A model generated the notes under the pieces. The model did no database searches and was not told where the DNA came from. It was given only the letters and a program-made list of their open reading frames with translations. 64,000 bases of DNA, taken from positions 20,696,644-20,760,643 of the forward strand of contig CM067357.1 of the NCBI GenBank assembly GCA_034190875.2, written 5' to 3'. The position numbers and the translations under genes are program-made. Shown here one piece after another: positions 25,157 to 37,273 of this stretch (position 1 is its first letter; the number at the start of each line of letters is the position of its first letter). The DNA is from Urechis unicinctus. Its lineage: Eukaryota; Annelida; Polychaeta; Xenopneusta; Urechidae.

Positions 25157-26689
25157 TCTTGTGTCTAAAATATTAACTCGTACTACGCTGTACCTGAATA
25201 AGATGGCGTTGTCAATAATCAAAGTAAGGTCAGGTACTCAGGGGGTGGTAATAGTGCCATGAAGCTAGCAAGAAAAGACCCAAATGAGTGTTACGCTCTA
25301 ATATACGACTGCTAATGCCTTCAAGTAACAATATCTGATATTGAAGATGGATACATATTAAATGCGTTCTGTATTGTAAAGCATATCGTGCAGAACCCTT
25401 ATGTATCAATGTGATCATTCGGGGGGTTTGGGTTTCTCTGGTTTGTCGACACAGCAACTGACCTGATCCTACCTATAGCTCGTTTACACTTCAGCTCTAG
25501 ATATACGCGTGATCAAATCATAATTGGCCTTATTACATAGCTATCGCGGGACATGAAAAACAAGTCAATATTGGTTAATAAATAGGTTGTAGAAAATATA
25601 TTCTAGTTTGATAGGTACACGTAGCACCTTATATTTTATTTTCATCAGCAACTATATACTGATAACGTTCACGCCTTGTCAAACCAGCCTGTCTAATAAA
25701 TATGGCTTTTAAACATTATGTGGTGTCCTGTTGTTTGCTATAGCACAGCAGCTTCAGTAAATTGTCATGTATCATTATTTTGTGCGGTGCTTACATAAAC
25801 AGATGCATAAATACATCCCCATTAATCCCGAAACCATAACATAATTGCTCATGACTCAGAGCATGTCGATATAGTATATACCCAAAGAAAATGAAAAATC
25901 ACACTAACTTAATATTCAACCAGCACGCCATGGCTGCGCTGGAATGCGACAGGACTATTTGTTACTGGCTCAAAAATGAGTAAGCTGCCCACACAACAAC
26001 AAAACGCTTGAAACGTTTTTGGGACATTAGTGCATTCGGGTTGATAGAATCCACGTGTGCCTCTATTCACCCGTGATAATTGACACAACCACGTCAAATG
26101 GTCGATATGGCGGCACAAAACAACAAGCGTTAGTGGACTGTTAGGCTTGCCGATCCTTAAAAATATTATCTCCCTATGTTATGTTTTTTCTAATTCGCTG
26201 CCGCGTACTGTTCATGCAGTAAGTGATTACAATTAACTTGCTTGGTTCATTAGATTCTCTTAGTTTCATGCTATCATCTTCGCAGTCTACAATCAAACTA
26301 ACTAACCTCGGTTAACATCGTTCTGTCCAGATGTACATGCATAAAGTCAGTGGGTATATATGATGATCACCTTTACGCTCTCACATAAAAGAACGATCGT
26401 AGGAATGCAATCACCGGCAAGATTGCTAGTCCACTTCTGCCATCATGCAGTGATTGATTGATGCCAATCTAAATGTAATAATCAATTGTGTGGTTAGGGC
26501 TAGGTGGTATTTTAACGGTCTTTGGGTTCTTAAGAGTGGTGATTTTGTACATATTAATTATAATGTATTCAAATGCCATGGAGAAGCAACTTATGAAATA
26601 TCATTGTGACACAGCACAATGCACTTTCCCATAAATACAAGGGTATCGACAATCATCAGCAAACAGTATCCGTAATTAAATAGTCAGGT

Positions 26690-28050
26690 CATGCATGTAC
26701 ATCTTGAAAAACAAAGGCGCTCGGTTACAACTGTGGTACTGTTCGAAAATCAAGTAATATGGATGGTACGTGTATTCCGTGAAAAACGGAACAAGTAATT
26801 ACATCTAAGTGGTCGATGGTTCATCTACATAGTTACTTTTGCTTTTAACAATTGCGTTACCAAGTCTGTCTAAGTATTACCACATAACAGCTGTTGATGG
26901 ACAGCGAGCGATATTTTCCATGATACGCATATGCCCATCAAGAAACCTTATGATGTACAGCCTAGACAACACACACATGAATAGACAACGAGGTCACAAA
27001 ATTGCGAATAAAGAATTACGTAACGAAAGTGCAATTTTCACTCTTCGTATATTACAATGGCACTTAATATTATCTGTCAAAGAGCGCTTTGCCTAAATTA
27101 AGTAATGCATCAGAAATTCATTTAGGTATTGGATGAGTATCACAAACAGTAATCTTATTTTAGAGCTGCTTGTCAGCTTTTAGTCTGTAAAACATAATAT
27201 AGTTAATGCCATCAATTTATTTGGCAAGCTTATGATGAACGTGGTTTTGATATTACTTGGCTCTACATTACGTCGTTTTCAGAGCAGCTGCAGCTGTGTA
27301 TAATCAAATGAATTTAATATTTTCGTCATCTTATGAATCAGCACAGCACACAATCAGGTCATTTACGAACGTGCGGATGCCCCATTGTGCGACTGTCAAT
27401 GATAACGTCGATATCGCATTCCTACATCCAAGTGCGAGCACCATTCAATTTAAGTCATGTGCCAGTAGCCAAGGATCATTTAAAAAATTTTCCCTGTCAA
27501 AGGCTAGTTTGTACCCCCTGTAGAAATTATATTCGCCAACACAGTGGAATTACAAAGAACGTTAGTTAGACAGAATAGTCAGCTATTTTTATTAATGTGT
27601 CGTTGCTATGTTTGTTAAGAGCTGTAATGCCAGATCGGGTCCGACGACATATCTAGGAGAAAACAAGATTCGACATGTCACCGGATTGAAAACCGAAAGC
27701 CTCAGCATTGTACATGAGACATGCACATCTATGACAAGACCAAGGATAATAGGCTCCTCTTTGCCTGGCATGTTCTGCTCAGATATCCCGAGATCAAGTG
27801 TAACGCGCACGTGTCTCATTAAGCACCATCGTGTATGGCATGGGGACTGTTGATAGACTGCGCGTGAAATCAATGCAATATTCTTATTATCATACGGTTC
27901 TAAGCGACACGGTAGATCATTTTGATACTCTGAGGTTAATATACTTTCGCTGTCAATTCCTTATTTGTGTAGTGGCAAAGGCAGATGTTTCGTAATCACC
28001 AGTAAATACCTAGTAGGGCAATACTTTAATTCACAAAATCATGCAGTTTC
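26690..28050. other. 1.36-kb segment present only in copy 1
   Basis: Copy 2 has only about 215 unrelated bases (54475-54690) between the same flanks. Part of this segment (27600-27960) is GC-richer than the background and open on both strands. No clear terminal repeats or target-site duplication were found, so insertion in copy 1 or replacement in copy 2 are both possible. Confidence 0.65.
27592..27960 (-). other. 123-codon minus-strand open frame in the copy-1-only segment
   Basis: Open from a codon just after an in-frame TAA (27961-27963) down to its stop, with no ATG near the beginning. It contains the phrases LISRAVYQQSPCHTRWC and FNPVTCRILFSPRYVVGPD. The latter vaguely recalls the end of the Ty1/copia integrase region, where host sequences read like 'P.t..i..SR.VvF', but the match is too weak to assign. 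The plus strand is also open over 27608-27853. Being absent from copy 2, it cannot be tested for constraint. It may be a retroelement remnant or a chance frame in GC-richer DNA. Confidence 0.2.
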
Positions 28051-28254
28051 TTAAGAGATACAAGACAATTAATACGTCGGAGACGAATTCACGCCGTATT
28101 GAAAGACCGACAGGGTCGTTTTGTGCGTACAAGAGTGCCATTTAACGCGAGATGCAAATGGTTGGCCGATTGTCGTGTCCTGAAACCAAGTGAATAACAT
28201 CAATGTTAACTACCTACGTTAGCACCTACATCAAACACGACTTTGTTCTCATTT
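27994..28254 (+). repeat. 302-bp-period tandem repeat, first unit
   Basis: Nearly identical to 28296-28608 apart from a ~50-bp deletion in this unit and three single-base length differences in runs of T or C. Copy 2 of the large duplication has only one unit (about 54685-54930), so the tandem repeat is specific to copy 1 and recent, or artefactual. Confidence 0.9.
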
Positions 28255-28295
28255 CTACTCGTTGACTTTTAATTCGATCATGCGAGTTCATGTTA

Positions 28296-28608
28296 AATCA
28301 CCAGTAAATACCTAGTAGGGCAATACTTTAATTCACAAAATCATGCAGTTTCTTAAGAGATACAAGACAATTAATACGTCGGAGACGAATTCACGCCGTA
28401 TTTGAAAGACCGACAGGGTCGTTTGTGCGTACAAGAGTGCCATTTAACGCGAGATGCACAACATACATTAAATGAATGTAAATTATCCCACAAGATATGC
28501 AGTTCATGATGGTTGGCCGATTGTCGTGTCCTGAAACAAGTGAATAACATCAATGTTAACTACCTACGTTAGCACCTACATCAAACACGACTTTGTGTTC
28601 TCACTTTC
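28296..28608 (+). repeat. 302-bp-period tandem repeat, second unit
   Basis: The complete unit. It contains the ~50 bp missing from the first unit, which copy 2 also has (about 54780-54845), so this unit represents the ancestral form. Confidence 0.9.
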
Positions 28609-29757
28609 CGTTATCAGTTTTAAGACAGTGCAATGCCATTGAATCGTCAGGTTGAACCATCATCCCCGTAATGTGATGACATGATAACAGTTTATGCCTG
28701 ATAAGACTCTGCTTTCTGTACGAATAGGATCTTCGTATCCTTAATTGCTTGCCGTTGAGTTGAAGTCAAGATCTGGATGGCGAATTAACTACAATATTTT
28801 CATCTAATTACGTTGTGAAACGAAGCGCAATGAACGCATTAAACATCCACATATTGACTTAATGCACAATATTCAGTAATTGCAGTAGAAAGGCGATTTA
28901 AAGCGCAGTTGTAATGGTTACATATCCAAAACGCCGTTTGGCAACATCATAAAGCCGTTCAGTCCACGCAATACTGAGATGCTGTAGCGACTTTTGTAAG
29001 AGACATTACCCACACTTCCTGAATTGCTTATTCTATCCTAGCCCCGTACTTCCTCTACTAAAGGGGACGTCTTGTACAAGAATATGTGAACAATATATTA
29101 TTGACTTCGCATACTATAAAGCGAGACAGCGTCATCCATATCCATATATCCTCATTGACTAGCTTCATTTAGTTGTTTTCGTTGACCAGGTTTTACAACC
29201 GTAGATAAGGAGATCCCGGTCTCAATTATAATGACTATAAAACTTGTCGCATCAGATGTAGAAATACTCGTTCGCGAAGCGATACAAATGTGATCACGAT
29301 ATCATGCCCCACCGGCTACTAATTGAATGGGAATGATGTGATCTTACTCCAACGTTTGAAATGCAATGGTGTAATGATTCGATTGAATTACTTTGAGATT
29401 ATGGTGTTGATCGTCAATGATTATTCAATAACGAAATACTAACAATATATGGGTTCTGTACATCTAGTTCCATATTTTACAATTATTATTATTTAGAATA
29501 GGTAAACTGAGTTTAGACGGGCAAGTATTTAACCTGTAATAGCGCCGTGGTGATCACAAACGGAAACTTAGAATTGTGAGTAAAATACCAGTAATGCGTA
29601 ACCAAATTTGGCGATTAAGCTTACATGTCAAATATAGCGATAAATTTATTTAATGTATGAAAATGATATCAAAATCTACATACGGTCGTCGGCAACTGAT
29701 TTAGAAATATACATTTTCCAAGTCGAATAGGTCCAGCTATTGCTCGGAAAAAATCGA

Positions 29758-29879
29758 TAATTTCCAGACAGTGACGTCACATATGTTGCTGTCGTGAGGA
29801 CAAACAATCATCGCCATCGTCAGTCTTTACTCAAAGGTTCGTTGACAGTGTCAAACTTACTATTCTTACTTCACGGTCT
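29758..29879. promoter_or_regulatory. Hyperconserved island 1 with CRE-like palindrome (copy 1)
   Basis: 122 nt matched at 55854-55975 with one mismatch (at 29857). Sequence immediately on both sides is far more diverged. It contains the palindrome TGACGTCA (29772-29779), the textbook cAMP-response/ATF-CREB binding site. No TATA-like box at fixed distance is obvious. Interpretation as a promoter or enhancer is inference; local gene conversion is the main alternative. Confidence 0.35.
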
Positions 29880-29949
29880 AATCGTAAGTGGCTACAGTTT
29901 CCGAACGACAACAAACACCACTGTAAATACCGACTCGCTTTAGACATCA

Positions 29950-30027
29950 TGGAGTTGATGGCAGCCGAACTAAACGACAGAGCGCCTCACAGAACAGGAG
30001 CGGTAACAAGTGCGATCTGCTTACAGA
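29950..30027 (+). other. Hyperconserved island 2, possible short coding start (copy 1)
   Basis: 78 nt identical to 56046-56123, GC-richer than the surroundings. An ATG at 29958 inside the island opens a frame reading MAAELNDRAPHRTGAVTSA; the frame stays open past the island but runs into AT microsatellite in copy 1, so no full-length protein is possible there. An upstream ATG at 29949 is TTG in copy 2. The frame could be the first exon of a gene whose remainder was lost at the breakpoint. No domain is recognised. Confidence 0.3.
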
Positions 30028-30063
30028 TCCCTGATCTGATAAGAACCAATGTTGTTCTCTCTC

Positions 30064-30301
30064 ACTATACATATAAATATATATACATATATATATATAT
30101 ACATATAAATATTGAGAATACATATAAATATATATATAATTATATATATATATATAAATTTAAAGGCTCTAGATATATATATAAATAAGTTACATATATA
30201 TACATATAATTATACATATATATATGTTTATATATACAAAGATATATAAAATCAAATATATATTTATATATATATATATAATATAAATAAATCTATATCT
30301 T

Positions 30302-30373
<72 letters not shown>

Positions 30374-30386
30374 ATATATATCTATA
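30064..30386 (+). repeat. AT-rich simple repeat at the end of large copy 1
   Basis: Imperfect AT/ATAA repeats, ending in a pure (TA)n run at about 30306-30370. The duplication similarity ends at 30072, inside the first bases of this tract. Confidence 0.95.
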
Positions 30387-30851
30387 GGCTTCAACATGCA
30401 CTCGATTCGTCAATAAATACAACTATTTTAACAATAGGCTTTTGAGAGCAGTTCAAATGAAAGCCAAAGCGCAATAATATTTGCTAGATCGAAAATATAC
30501 ATCAATACACTCAGCATCTGCTTCATTATGGGTTAATTACGTACGGTAGGAAAGTTGTTAAATTTCATTAGAATTAAAAGATATGTTTCATACCATCAAT
30601 GTATTGAAGTGGGAAGTGGGAAGCCACTCTCGCCAATCTGGAACAACATAAGATTATTAGATATGAACATCTAGTATATCGATCTTAAATCATCAGGGTA
30701 TAACAATAGCTGTCATTGTTAATTAAATTAGGGCAACAAACAGGAGAAACATATTTTTCCGATACCTATGTTAAATGTCGGAAATAATATGAACGGTATT
30801 TGCAACACGCTTACCATCGTTTTGCGTGGATGCCTCTCTCTGAACATTCGT
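30387..30851. other. Spacer between large copies, no gene seen
   Basis: Non-repetitive AT-rich DNA with no counterpart found left of 2477 or right of 56168. No open frame above chance. Confidence 0.6.
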
Positions 30852-31068
30852 TAATAAATACGATAAAATAGACAAACTACCACAATGTATTATAGTATTA
30901 GCAAACATTTATCTTATATGCTCTTTATGTGGGCTATCTTCATCAGAATGGTAATATATGTGCAATTTAGTTTTCGTTTCTTTGGCTTGCAGCTTAATAT
31001 CCTTATGTTAGATTTGCACAGCAAAAGAGCTAGACAAAGTTTTAATTATCTGATAAAGAAAGGCTGCG

Positions 31069-31314
31069 TTGACGTTTGGCTACTATCGGATCGCAAAGAA
31101 GACCCGAAATAGTTGTTTGTCGCGTGGAAAGGTGTGCATGGACGTATGCTTGCATTTAATTATACCTCTTCTAGGAGATATAAGCAAGGTAAGCCGCCTG
31201 GATGAGATTTGTAAAAATCGCTGTTTTCCAAGCATTAAGAACGAATTTGTTCGCGCACTGAGTTTATACAAATTAAACGTATATTATATAATATTGATCA
31301 AGATGAAACATTAG
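31069..31314 (+). other. Unusually conserved 81-codon open frame (copy 2), not recognised
   Basis: Duplicate of the frame at 2686-2931, with the same peptide at every position and one silent change. The possible splice donor is preserved (GT at 31189-31190). Stop codons immediately upstream in frame and the non-ATG beginning argue against a complete stand-alone gene. As in copy 1, an exon or a locally converted non-coding segment remain alternatives. Confidence 0.2.
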
Positions 31315-32197
31315 TTATCGTTCTACCACCACATTTGTATGATCTTATAGCACTCTTCTCACAAAACAGGCCCTAACACGTGTCTCACTTGTTTTGCTGG
31401 TGCCATAGATCAGTTATTTTGAAAACAGAATTTCGGGGTTTCGAGTAAGATTGTGGATTTTGAGCAATGGATTTCAGTCTACGTCCATGATTCTTTGCGC
31501 TTCCGTTATATTGTTCTTTTCGAAAACTTCAATGACGAGACAAGAGTAATTATCCAATACTTTAATAATGTAATATTATTTGTGAATTGCTGTACAAGAA
31601 CCAGACCAAATGCAGATCTATACAAATATAATCAACATATTTGGCTTTAGACTAATTTGCTAATTTTTATCAGGTGTCACAACTAATTGCAACAGATTCA
31701 ATATTATAGTTGCCTTGTTAAACTCTCACGTTTAAAGCAATTATATCATTATCTATTTGCAAATATGTTTTACTTGTGAATCAAATAGTTCATGCATGAT
31801 TCTAACAAGAACTGCGAGGCGGTAATCTCGTAACTTGTTGGATCAGGTAGTAGCTAATGTGGATTCGTGGTGGTCTTCATATTCTGCACATATTTGCGAA
31901 TCTGATCACAATGTTTTGGTGGCAGTTGTGGTGACAATTAATTGAGGAAGTTAACTTGGACCATGTAAGTAATGGTACACGTAAATTGTTTAGTCATTTA
32001 CATAATTTGTGTAATTCATTGATTGTGCACTCAATCACTTGAGTTGAAGTGATTAGTGTGGTGATTGTTCCAATGCTCAAACATTTGCAAACAACAGCAA
32101 TAACTCTCAGTCTACTGCGTTGAATAGCTATGAAATCATGGTGTTAGACAAGATTATCCTGACGTTATTATTGAGCGTTGCGAGCGTGTACTCATAC

Positions 32198-32241
32198 GTG
32201 AGATGATAATAATAACTTAGTTGCTAATATTATCATCTCAC
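32198..32241 (+). other. Perfect 14-bp inverted repeat with nested loop helix (copy 2)
   Basis: Same structure as 3815-3858. Both arms and the loop are unchanged between the copies. Confidence 0.6.
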
Positions 32242-32281
32242 ACGCCAGATGTTATCTTGAGCGAGAACCCATATTGATCTA

Positions 32282-32641
32282 TTGTCAAAGCACCATTCGT
32301 TTCAGACAGGAGCAGAGTCCGGAAAATTTTCACATTACCTTTTTCGAGAGGAATTTGAGAACGACCATATCAAATCAAGACAGACCGGGAATATTTGTAA
32401 ATTGATGTCTATAAATGAATCTCGGTGTTTTAATGAATGTCAATGCGTACTGCACGAACAGCCTCAAGCCATTTTTATGTCCAATCATGCTATGTCACCG
32501 CCAGATTATGGAATAAACCATTTTTATGCCAGAGCAAATGAGTTTATACGACATCAGGCTTTGCTACGGGGTCGTCTGATGTATTTACGGATGTCATTAC
32601 TGCTAATCATACAGGATGTCCCTCAGGTGTTGGATGAATAA
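32282..32641 (+). pseudogene. Open frame overlapping module M1 (copy 2), probably non-coding
   Basis: Duplicate of the 3899-4252 frame, two codons longer. Four of five substitutions relative to copy 1 are amino-acid changing (for example K to E and Y to D), which is not the pattern of a protected protein. No family is recognised. Confidence 0.2.
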
Positions 32642-32806
32642 TCTATGAATTTAAAGCATGCTTTTATTCCGTTTCTCCCTTTTCAATAGGCAATGTCCAA
32701 AGCCACTGCGTGCTCGATAATCACTTCATAGTGCAATGTCTCGGAGAGTGGATGTTGTTAATAGGCTTATCAGGCAGTTTTCGTATCGTACCGGGAATAG
32801 CTAATG

Positions 32807-33110
32807 ATATTACACCAAATCGAACGTTATTAGTTCATATAATGACAAAACGTAAGTTGAGCCAGCAAGCCTGTGACCGTGGACTACTTTTGGCTTTATT
32901 CAACGACTAACAAAAAAAGCAAGAGGTTAAAACAGCAAAATTCATCACGGATTTAATTATATATCCTGTGAACTAGTCACTGGTAATATTACTAAGATAC
33001 GTTCAGCCCGTTATTTACAACCATGACATGCTGCACCAGCATGACATGATAAATAATGATAAAACAGCGTAGACTATTGGATGTTAAAATTCAATCGGCA
33101 TACGACAAAC
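32807..33110. other. Ancestral segment retained only in copy 2 (~304 bp)
   Basis: Copy 1 joins its flanks at about 4410. Unit D keeps the start of this segment (61785-61850, 'attacatcaaatcaaacg'), so copy 1 carries a deletion. The 66-codon frame at 32710-32910 spans the left edge and has no recognised motif. Confidence 0.75.
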
Positions 33111-35950
33111 GCATTCGTCTGCAAATTCATATTCCAGTCCATCAATAGCTGTATATCTAACTAGCTAAATGTGTGCATATGTGCAAATACGAATCACAGT
33201 ATATAACACCTACTTAATAACAATGAGTTCGAATTTAAGTTGTCGATATTAAATGCAATGGCTTCGTAAATATATTATACCTTCATCGTTTTTACCAATT
33301 AAGCCTACGAACACGACACATAAAAGTTCGCGAGACAGAGCAAGATATAAACATTTATTCGAAAATAGGGAAACATGCGGAATATAATGTTGTTCCTATT
33401 TTGTGCTTTGCATACCTTGCGCTGTTAACTGCTGATTACATTAATAACCAAGTAGACCTATTAAAGATTTCATGGCTAAAGTCAGGATAGACTTTATTAA
33501 ATAGCTTGTTGTCTAATCACATAAAAATGGTAACACTGCACAAAATTGTAACATTTGTAAATACTGGCTTGAAACTCAGCCACGTGTATGAAGGGTGACC
33601 ATCCACTGGGCATATCGAATAACCAACAGAGTAGCTTGTCGATAAATGCTATGCAATAAGCCCAAAGCTCATAATGATACCGTCAGTCAGTTCGTGCTTC
33701 AAATTTGAATGCTATTCATGGATTAATAATTTAATGTACTCGACAACGGCTTTCAAATACTAGCTATTTGCTCATGTGTTAAACGCTATTTCAGTAAGCA
33801 ACAGCCACAACATATACAGTTATATGGTTAAATAAAATTATGTGTTCACTTATATCGAACCATTGATCATTGTGTGTTCAAATCGTCGAGTACGTAATGC
33901 CTTTTGTAAAAACAACAATGGTAGCAATTGTATATTGATATGATGGCTATTGATACTATGACCGTATAAGCTTACGCTACCTGAAATATACTTAATTGGC
34001 AGACTTATATGTGTGTATCACTACCACATTAATAACACACTGTTTCCTATTGATTTGTCCTTGAAATGCGACGCGGCTGTTATTGTTAAATCTAGACAAC
34101 ATGTCTAACACTACCTTAAGTGGTACTTGCTATGTGACTGCAAAGCTGTTAGGTCAAGCGACGGATTTGGCATTACGATTTCTTAACATGTTTTTAATGA
34201 CAACATCTTGCATTGTTGGTGCGATTCACATTTCGTCTTGGCTCATACCAAAAGAGACACTGGTTTTTATGAGGATCTGAATAGTTCAAGATATATTTCG
34301 ATGTGAACGCCCACACTTCTTATCTTGACCGGGTAATCGTGTAATGTATTGCGTGGTAGACACATAGTTACGCAAATAATAGTTCCACTCCTTCTGGCCC
34401 ATGTTCAATGGTAACCATTTTAATTCGCAAGACGACCATTGCTACAAACTTACATAACACGGGTAAGACAATGCATGGCTCCTGTGTAACTCATAGTTTT
34501 ACGTGGAGTAATGTTCACTGCTTGTTTATCAATTCACCACGTGGGCGTACCGATTTCCGACAAAGTACCTTGAGTCATAAATAACACATACTGTGGAATT
34601 ACCTCTATCAGCTTATAAAATAGTATGTTATATTGGTCATATATTCTCTCACATTAATCCAACCTTCGAGGTCGTAGGTCACAACTGATATTACCATCAG
34701 TGATTTGCAAGTGTGCAGACAATATGTACAAATATCGCATACAATTTAAGTTATTGCATGTGGCGAGGAATTTTCCATGTTATTTGTGTCTAAGGTTTGT
34801 TAAATATGGTCACTGCAAAGTGTTATTTTCAGGTGTGGATAATTGTTCACATTTACTGTTAGCTGTGGTTGAGCCATTCAAATTGTCGTCGCACTGAATA
34901 TTGACATTTGATAACATATCTCCTTTCAATGGGGATATCATAAATGAAAGGTATGGTTGAGCAAGGATTCGAATAGCCTTTGTCAGGATATTATGCTTAC
35001 TTAGATGCTCACGAAGTAACCTACACTGCCTTTTTCTAAGTGGGCTTTACATATGATTGCATCACTTGCAGATCCCGTAAAACGTTAAAGCGGGTGATAT
35101 TGGAATAATCAAATACAACCCTTCCCACTGGTAAATCACAATTCAATATGCACGTTTCCGGCTATTTATTTTGCTCCTACTTTCCCGAGGGCCTTCACCA
35201 TGCAAATCAGTATGTATTCTGCAACGAAATAATGTTCGAGAATTGTACACAATGTGTGCGCAAATGATTTTAAGCTAATATATTTGTTGTAAAACCTTTG
35301 AAGACTTTACCATAGCAATTACTGTTTCTTTTCCCATTGTTATTATATGTCTTTCAGTTGTAGGCTATTACGTTTTAACGCCTGAATGTAGACCAATGAT
35401 TATTTGCTTTGATGTCGTTTTCAGACGTGTTTGTGCCAAGGATATATGTAACAGAAATCCATCAAGAAGTATCCGACAACACAACTTTGCCGTTTTCTGT
35501 GCGATACTATTATTGTGATGTTTGACTTAATATCCAGGTGTTAAACCATCGATGCACTGTCTTTCAACATTATCTGTGTCATTACCAGAATGGCTAACAG
35601 TAATTGTCTACCGTCAGCGGCTTGGATTGTATATTCGCTTTAGTTGTGTTCGTTCTTAGCAAGGTGCTCTAAGTAAGAAAAACAGATACATATATAGTTC
35701 ATTTTGATGTTGTTGTCGGCAAGCATGGTAATACCTCGAATGTTTGATGCATTAAGTTGCGAGGAATACTATTCGGACGCCTGCAATCAGCATATTTAAT
35801 GTCTATGAATGAACCAGGTAGACCCGCTATGGTTTGCATGCTCTACCATAGCAAATTCCTAATTGGTTCATGACAAAGTAAATAATCAGATATACCACTA
35901 ACAAACACCTGGTCTCCAAATTAAAATTAAAGGCAGGAGAGTTTCTTCAA

Positions 35951-36217
35951 CTAAGCAGGCCATATTGAGAAACAGAGAATGATTGTAATGCTTGAACAGT
36001 CCCCCTTAAATAAAATCATCGCAACCAAATTGCCTACATTAGGAATCGATGTGACAACCTCCTGATCCCAACGCGAAGCAGTCATCCAATAATACGCCCA
36101 TACCTTGTCATTAACAGCTTCAGTGTAGGCACGGGTATTTTTAGTTTGCTGCTTATCCATGTTTAAATCAATTTCAACGCGTAATGAACGAATAGCCTCA
36201 TGCGATTGTTTGTCCAA
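35951..36217 (-). other. 88-codon minus-strand frame in unit A (copy 2), not recognised
   Basis: Protein-like in composition (phrases NDKVWAYYWMTASRWD and MDKQQTKNTRAY) but open only in copy 2. Copy 1 has a TAA in the same frame and eight additional bases that shift it. Unit B has stops as well, though part of the frame (AYYWITAS) is still alignable. Differences between units A and B fall about equally on the three codon positions (about 5, 6 and 8). The best reading is chance or an old relic. Confidence 0.12.
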
Positions 36218-36570
36218 TTATGATATTCCACCACCAGATTATGGTGTAAACCGTTTTTATGCCGGAGTAGATTAGTTTATACGACATTACGCTTTGCTAC
36301 AAGAACGTCTAATACACTTACGAATGTCATTATTAATAATAACGGAGGTAGGTCCTCCATTGGTTGGATGAATAATCTATGGTTTTTAACCATGCTTTTA
36401 TTTCTTTTTCTCCGTATAATAGGCAAAACCACAGATATGGTAATATAGTAGTAGTTTGGGGCAATGAATACAAAGGACAACAATTTTGGCTGTATAATAG
36501 GCAAAACCACAGGCCACAACATGCAAAATAATCACTTCATAGTGCGGTGTCTGCAATGTCAGTGTAATAA
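36177..36570 (+). repeat. M1 module, internal copy in unit A (copy 2)
   Basis: Counterpart of 7430-7745. It is interrupted by the templated insertion at 36435-36492 and has a one-base deletion early in the former frame, confirming that this frame is not maintained. Confidence 0.8.
36435..36492 (+). other. Templated 58-bp insertion (copy 2)
   Basis: The insert matches 37309-37366 almost exactly and is flanked by two identical 20-bp copies of the pre-existing sequence (36415-36434 and 36493-36512). Copy 1 (7672 region) has a single such 20-mer and no insert. The donor lies about 870 bp downstream in the same orientation. Confidence 0.85.
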
Positions 36571-37273
36571 CTTCATCAAGACTACTGCATTATTCAGTTT
36601 ATGCTTTGTTACCATATGAGTCAATTTGTATTGAACCTATGTGTAGAATATATAGCATGCATATGCTAGGCACCGCGCATGGTTAAGTATCTAGCACATT
36701 CTCTTTCCCACTGCGATTTTCGTATGACCAACAAACGGCGTGCTATGCATATTGTTTAACGAATACAATAACCTTAAAGCATGTTTAAATAGGGAATATA
36801 AAACCTTATCAAACGTTAAGTAATAGTGTTAGAATTATACGCGGACACAGATTATACTCATTAAGGAGTAGCAAAACCTTCTAGTTGTTGATACTGGTGT
36901 GGCATCATATTGTGACGCGTTCACAAGACTTTTCTTAACTCCTTCTTTCAAGAGCGTCACCCACATACAACGCAGTATCTAGCTTCCGTTTGCTATCCAA
37001 TATGATATCACACTATTATATGAGACAATTGTACTCAAACACTGTTAGTGCGGTGCAAATTCACCAACTAAAAATACACAAGCATCGGGTTTTCATTTAC
37101 AACTGTGATGATATGACGAGCCGTTGTAGATTAGTGAGTGTTCGCTTATCATCTAAATGGACATCATGATCATTTACTATTTTCGTTTTATTACAAACGT
37201 ACCTTCATATATTTTTCAATAGTTTATATAACAGAATCACAACCTGATGCCGTGATGTATCTGATACACAGGA

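Larger units (their letters stand above)
18411..29757. other. Single-copy tail of large copy 1, no intact gene seen
   Basis: No A/B-type duplication was found here apart from weak similarity of 18350-18600 to 58900-59165. It holds the GT tract, a G-run motif, several copy-1-only segments and scattered short frames that are mostly of chance length. The counterpart in copy 2 is 46911-55853. Divergence between copies is higher than in the A/B part and strongly patchy. Confidence 0.6.
2477..30072 (+). repeat. Large segmental duplication, copy 1 (27.6 kb)
   Basis: Collinear with 30852-56168 throughout, in direct orientation, from 'taataaatacg' at the left to 'ctatacat' at the right. Divergence is uneven: one mismatch in about 285 nt at 2640-2925, but roughly 25-30 in 215 nt at 19500-19715 (hand counts). 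Copy 1 lacks segments kept in copy 2 (32807-33110, 35190-35240, 43614-43850, 53031-53253). It carries segments absent from copy 2 (9744-10110, 22359-22816, 23305-23612, 26690-28050, about 29005-29225). Its right end runs directly into an AT microsatellite. Confidence 0.97.
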
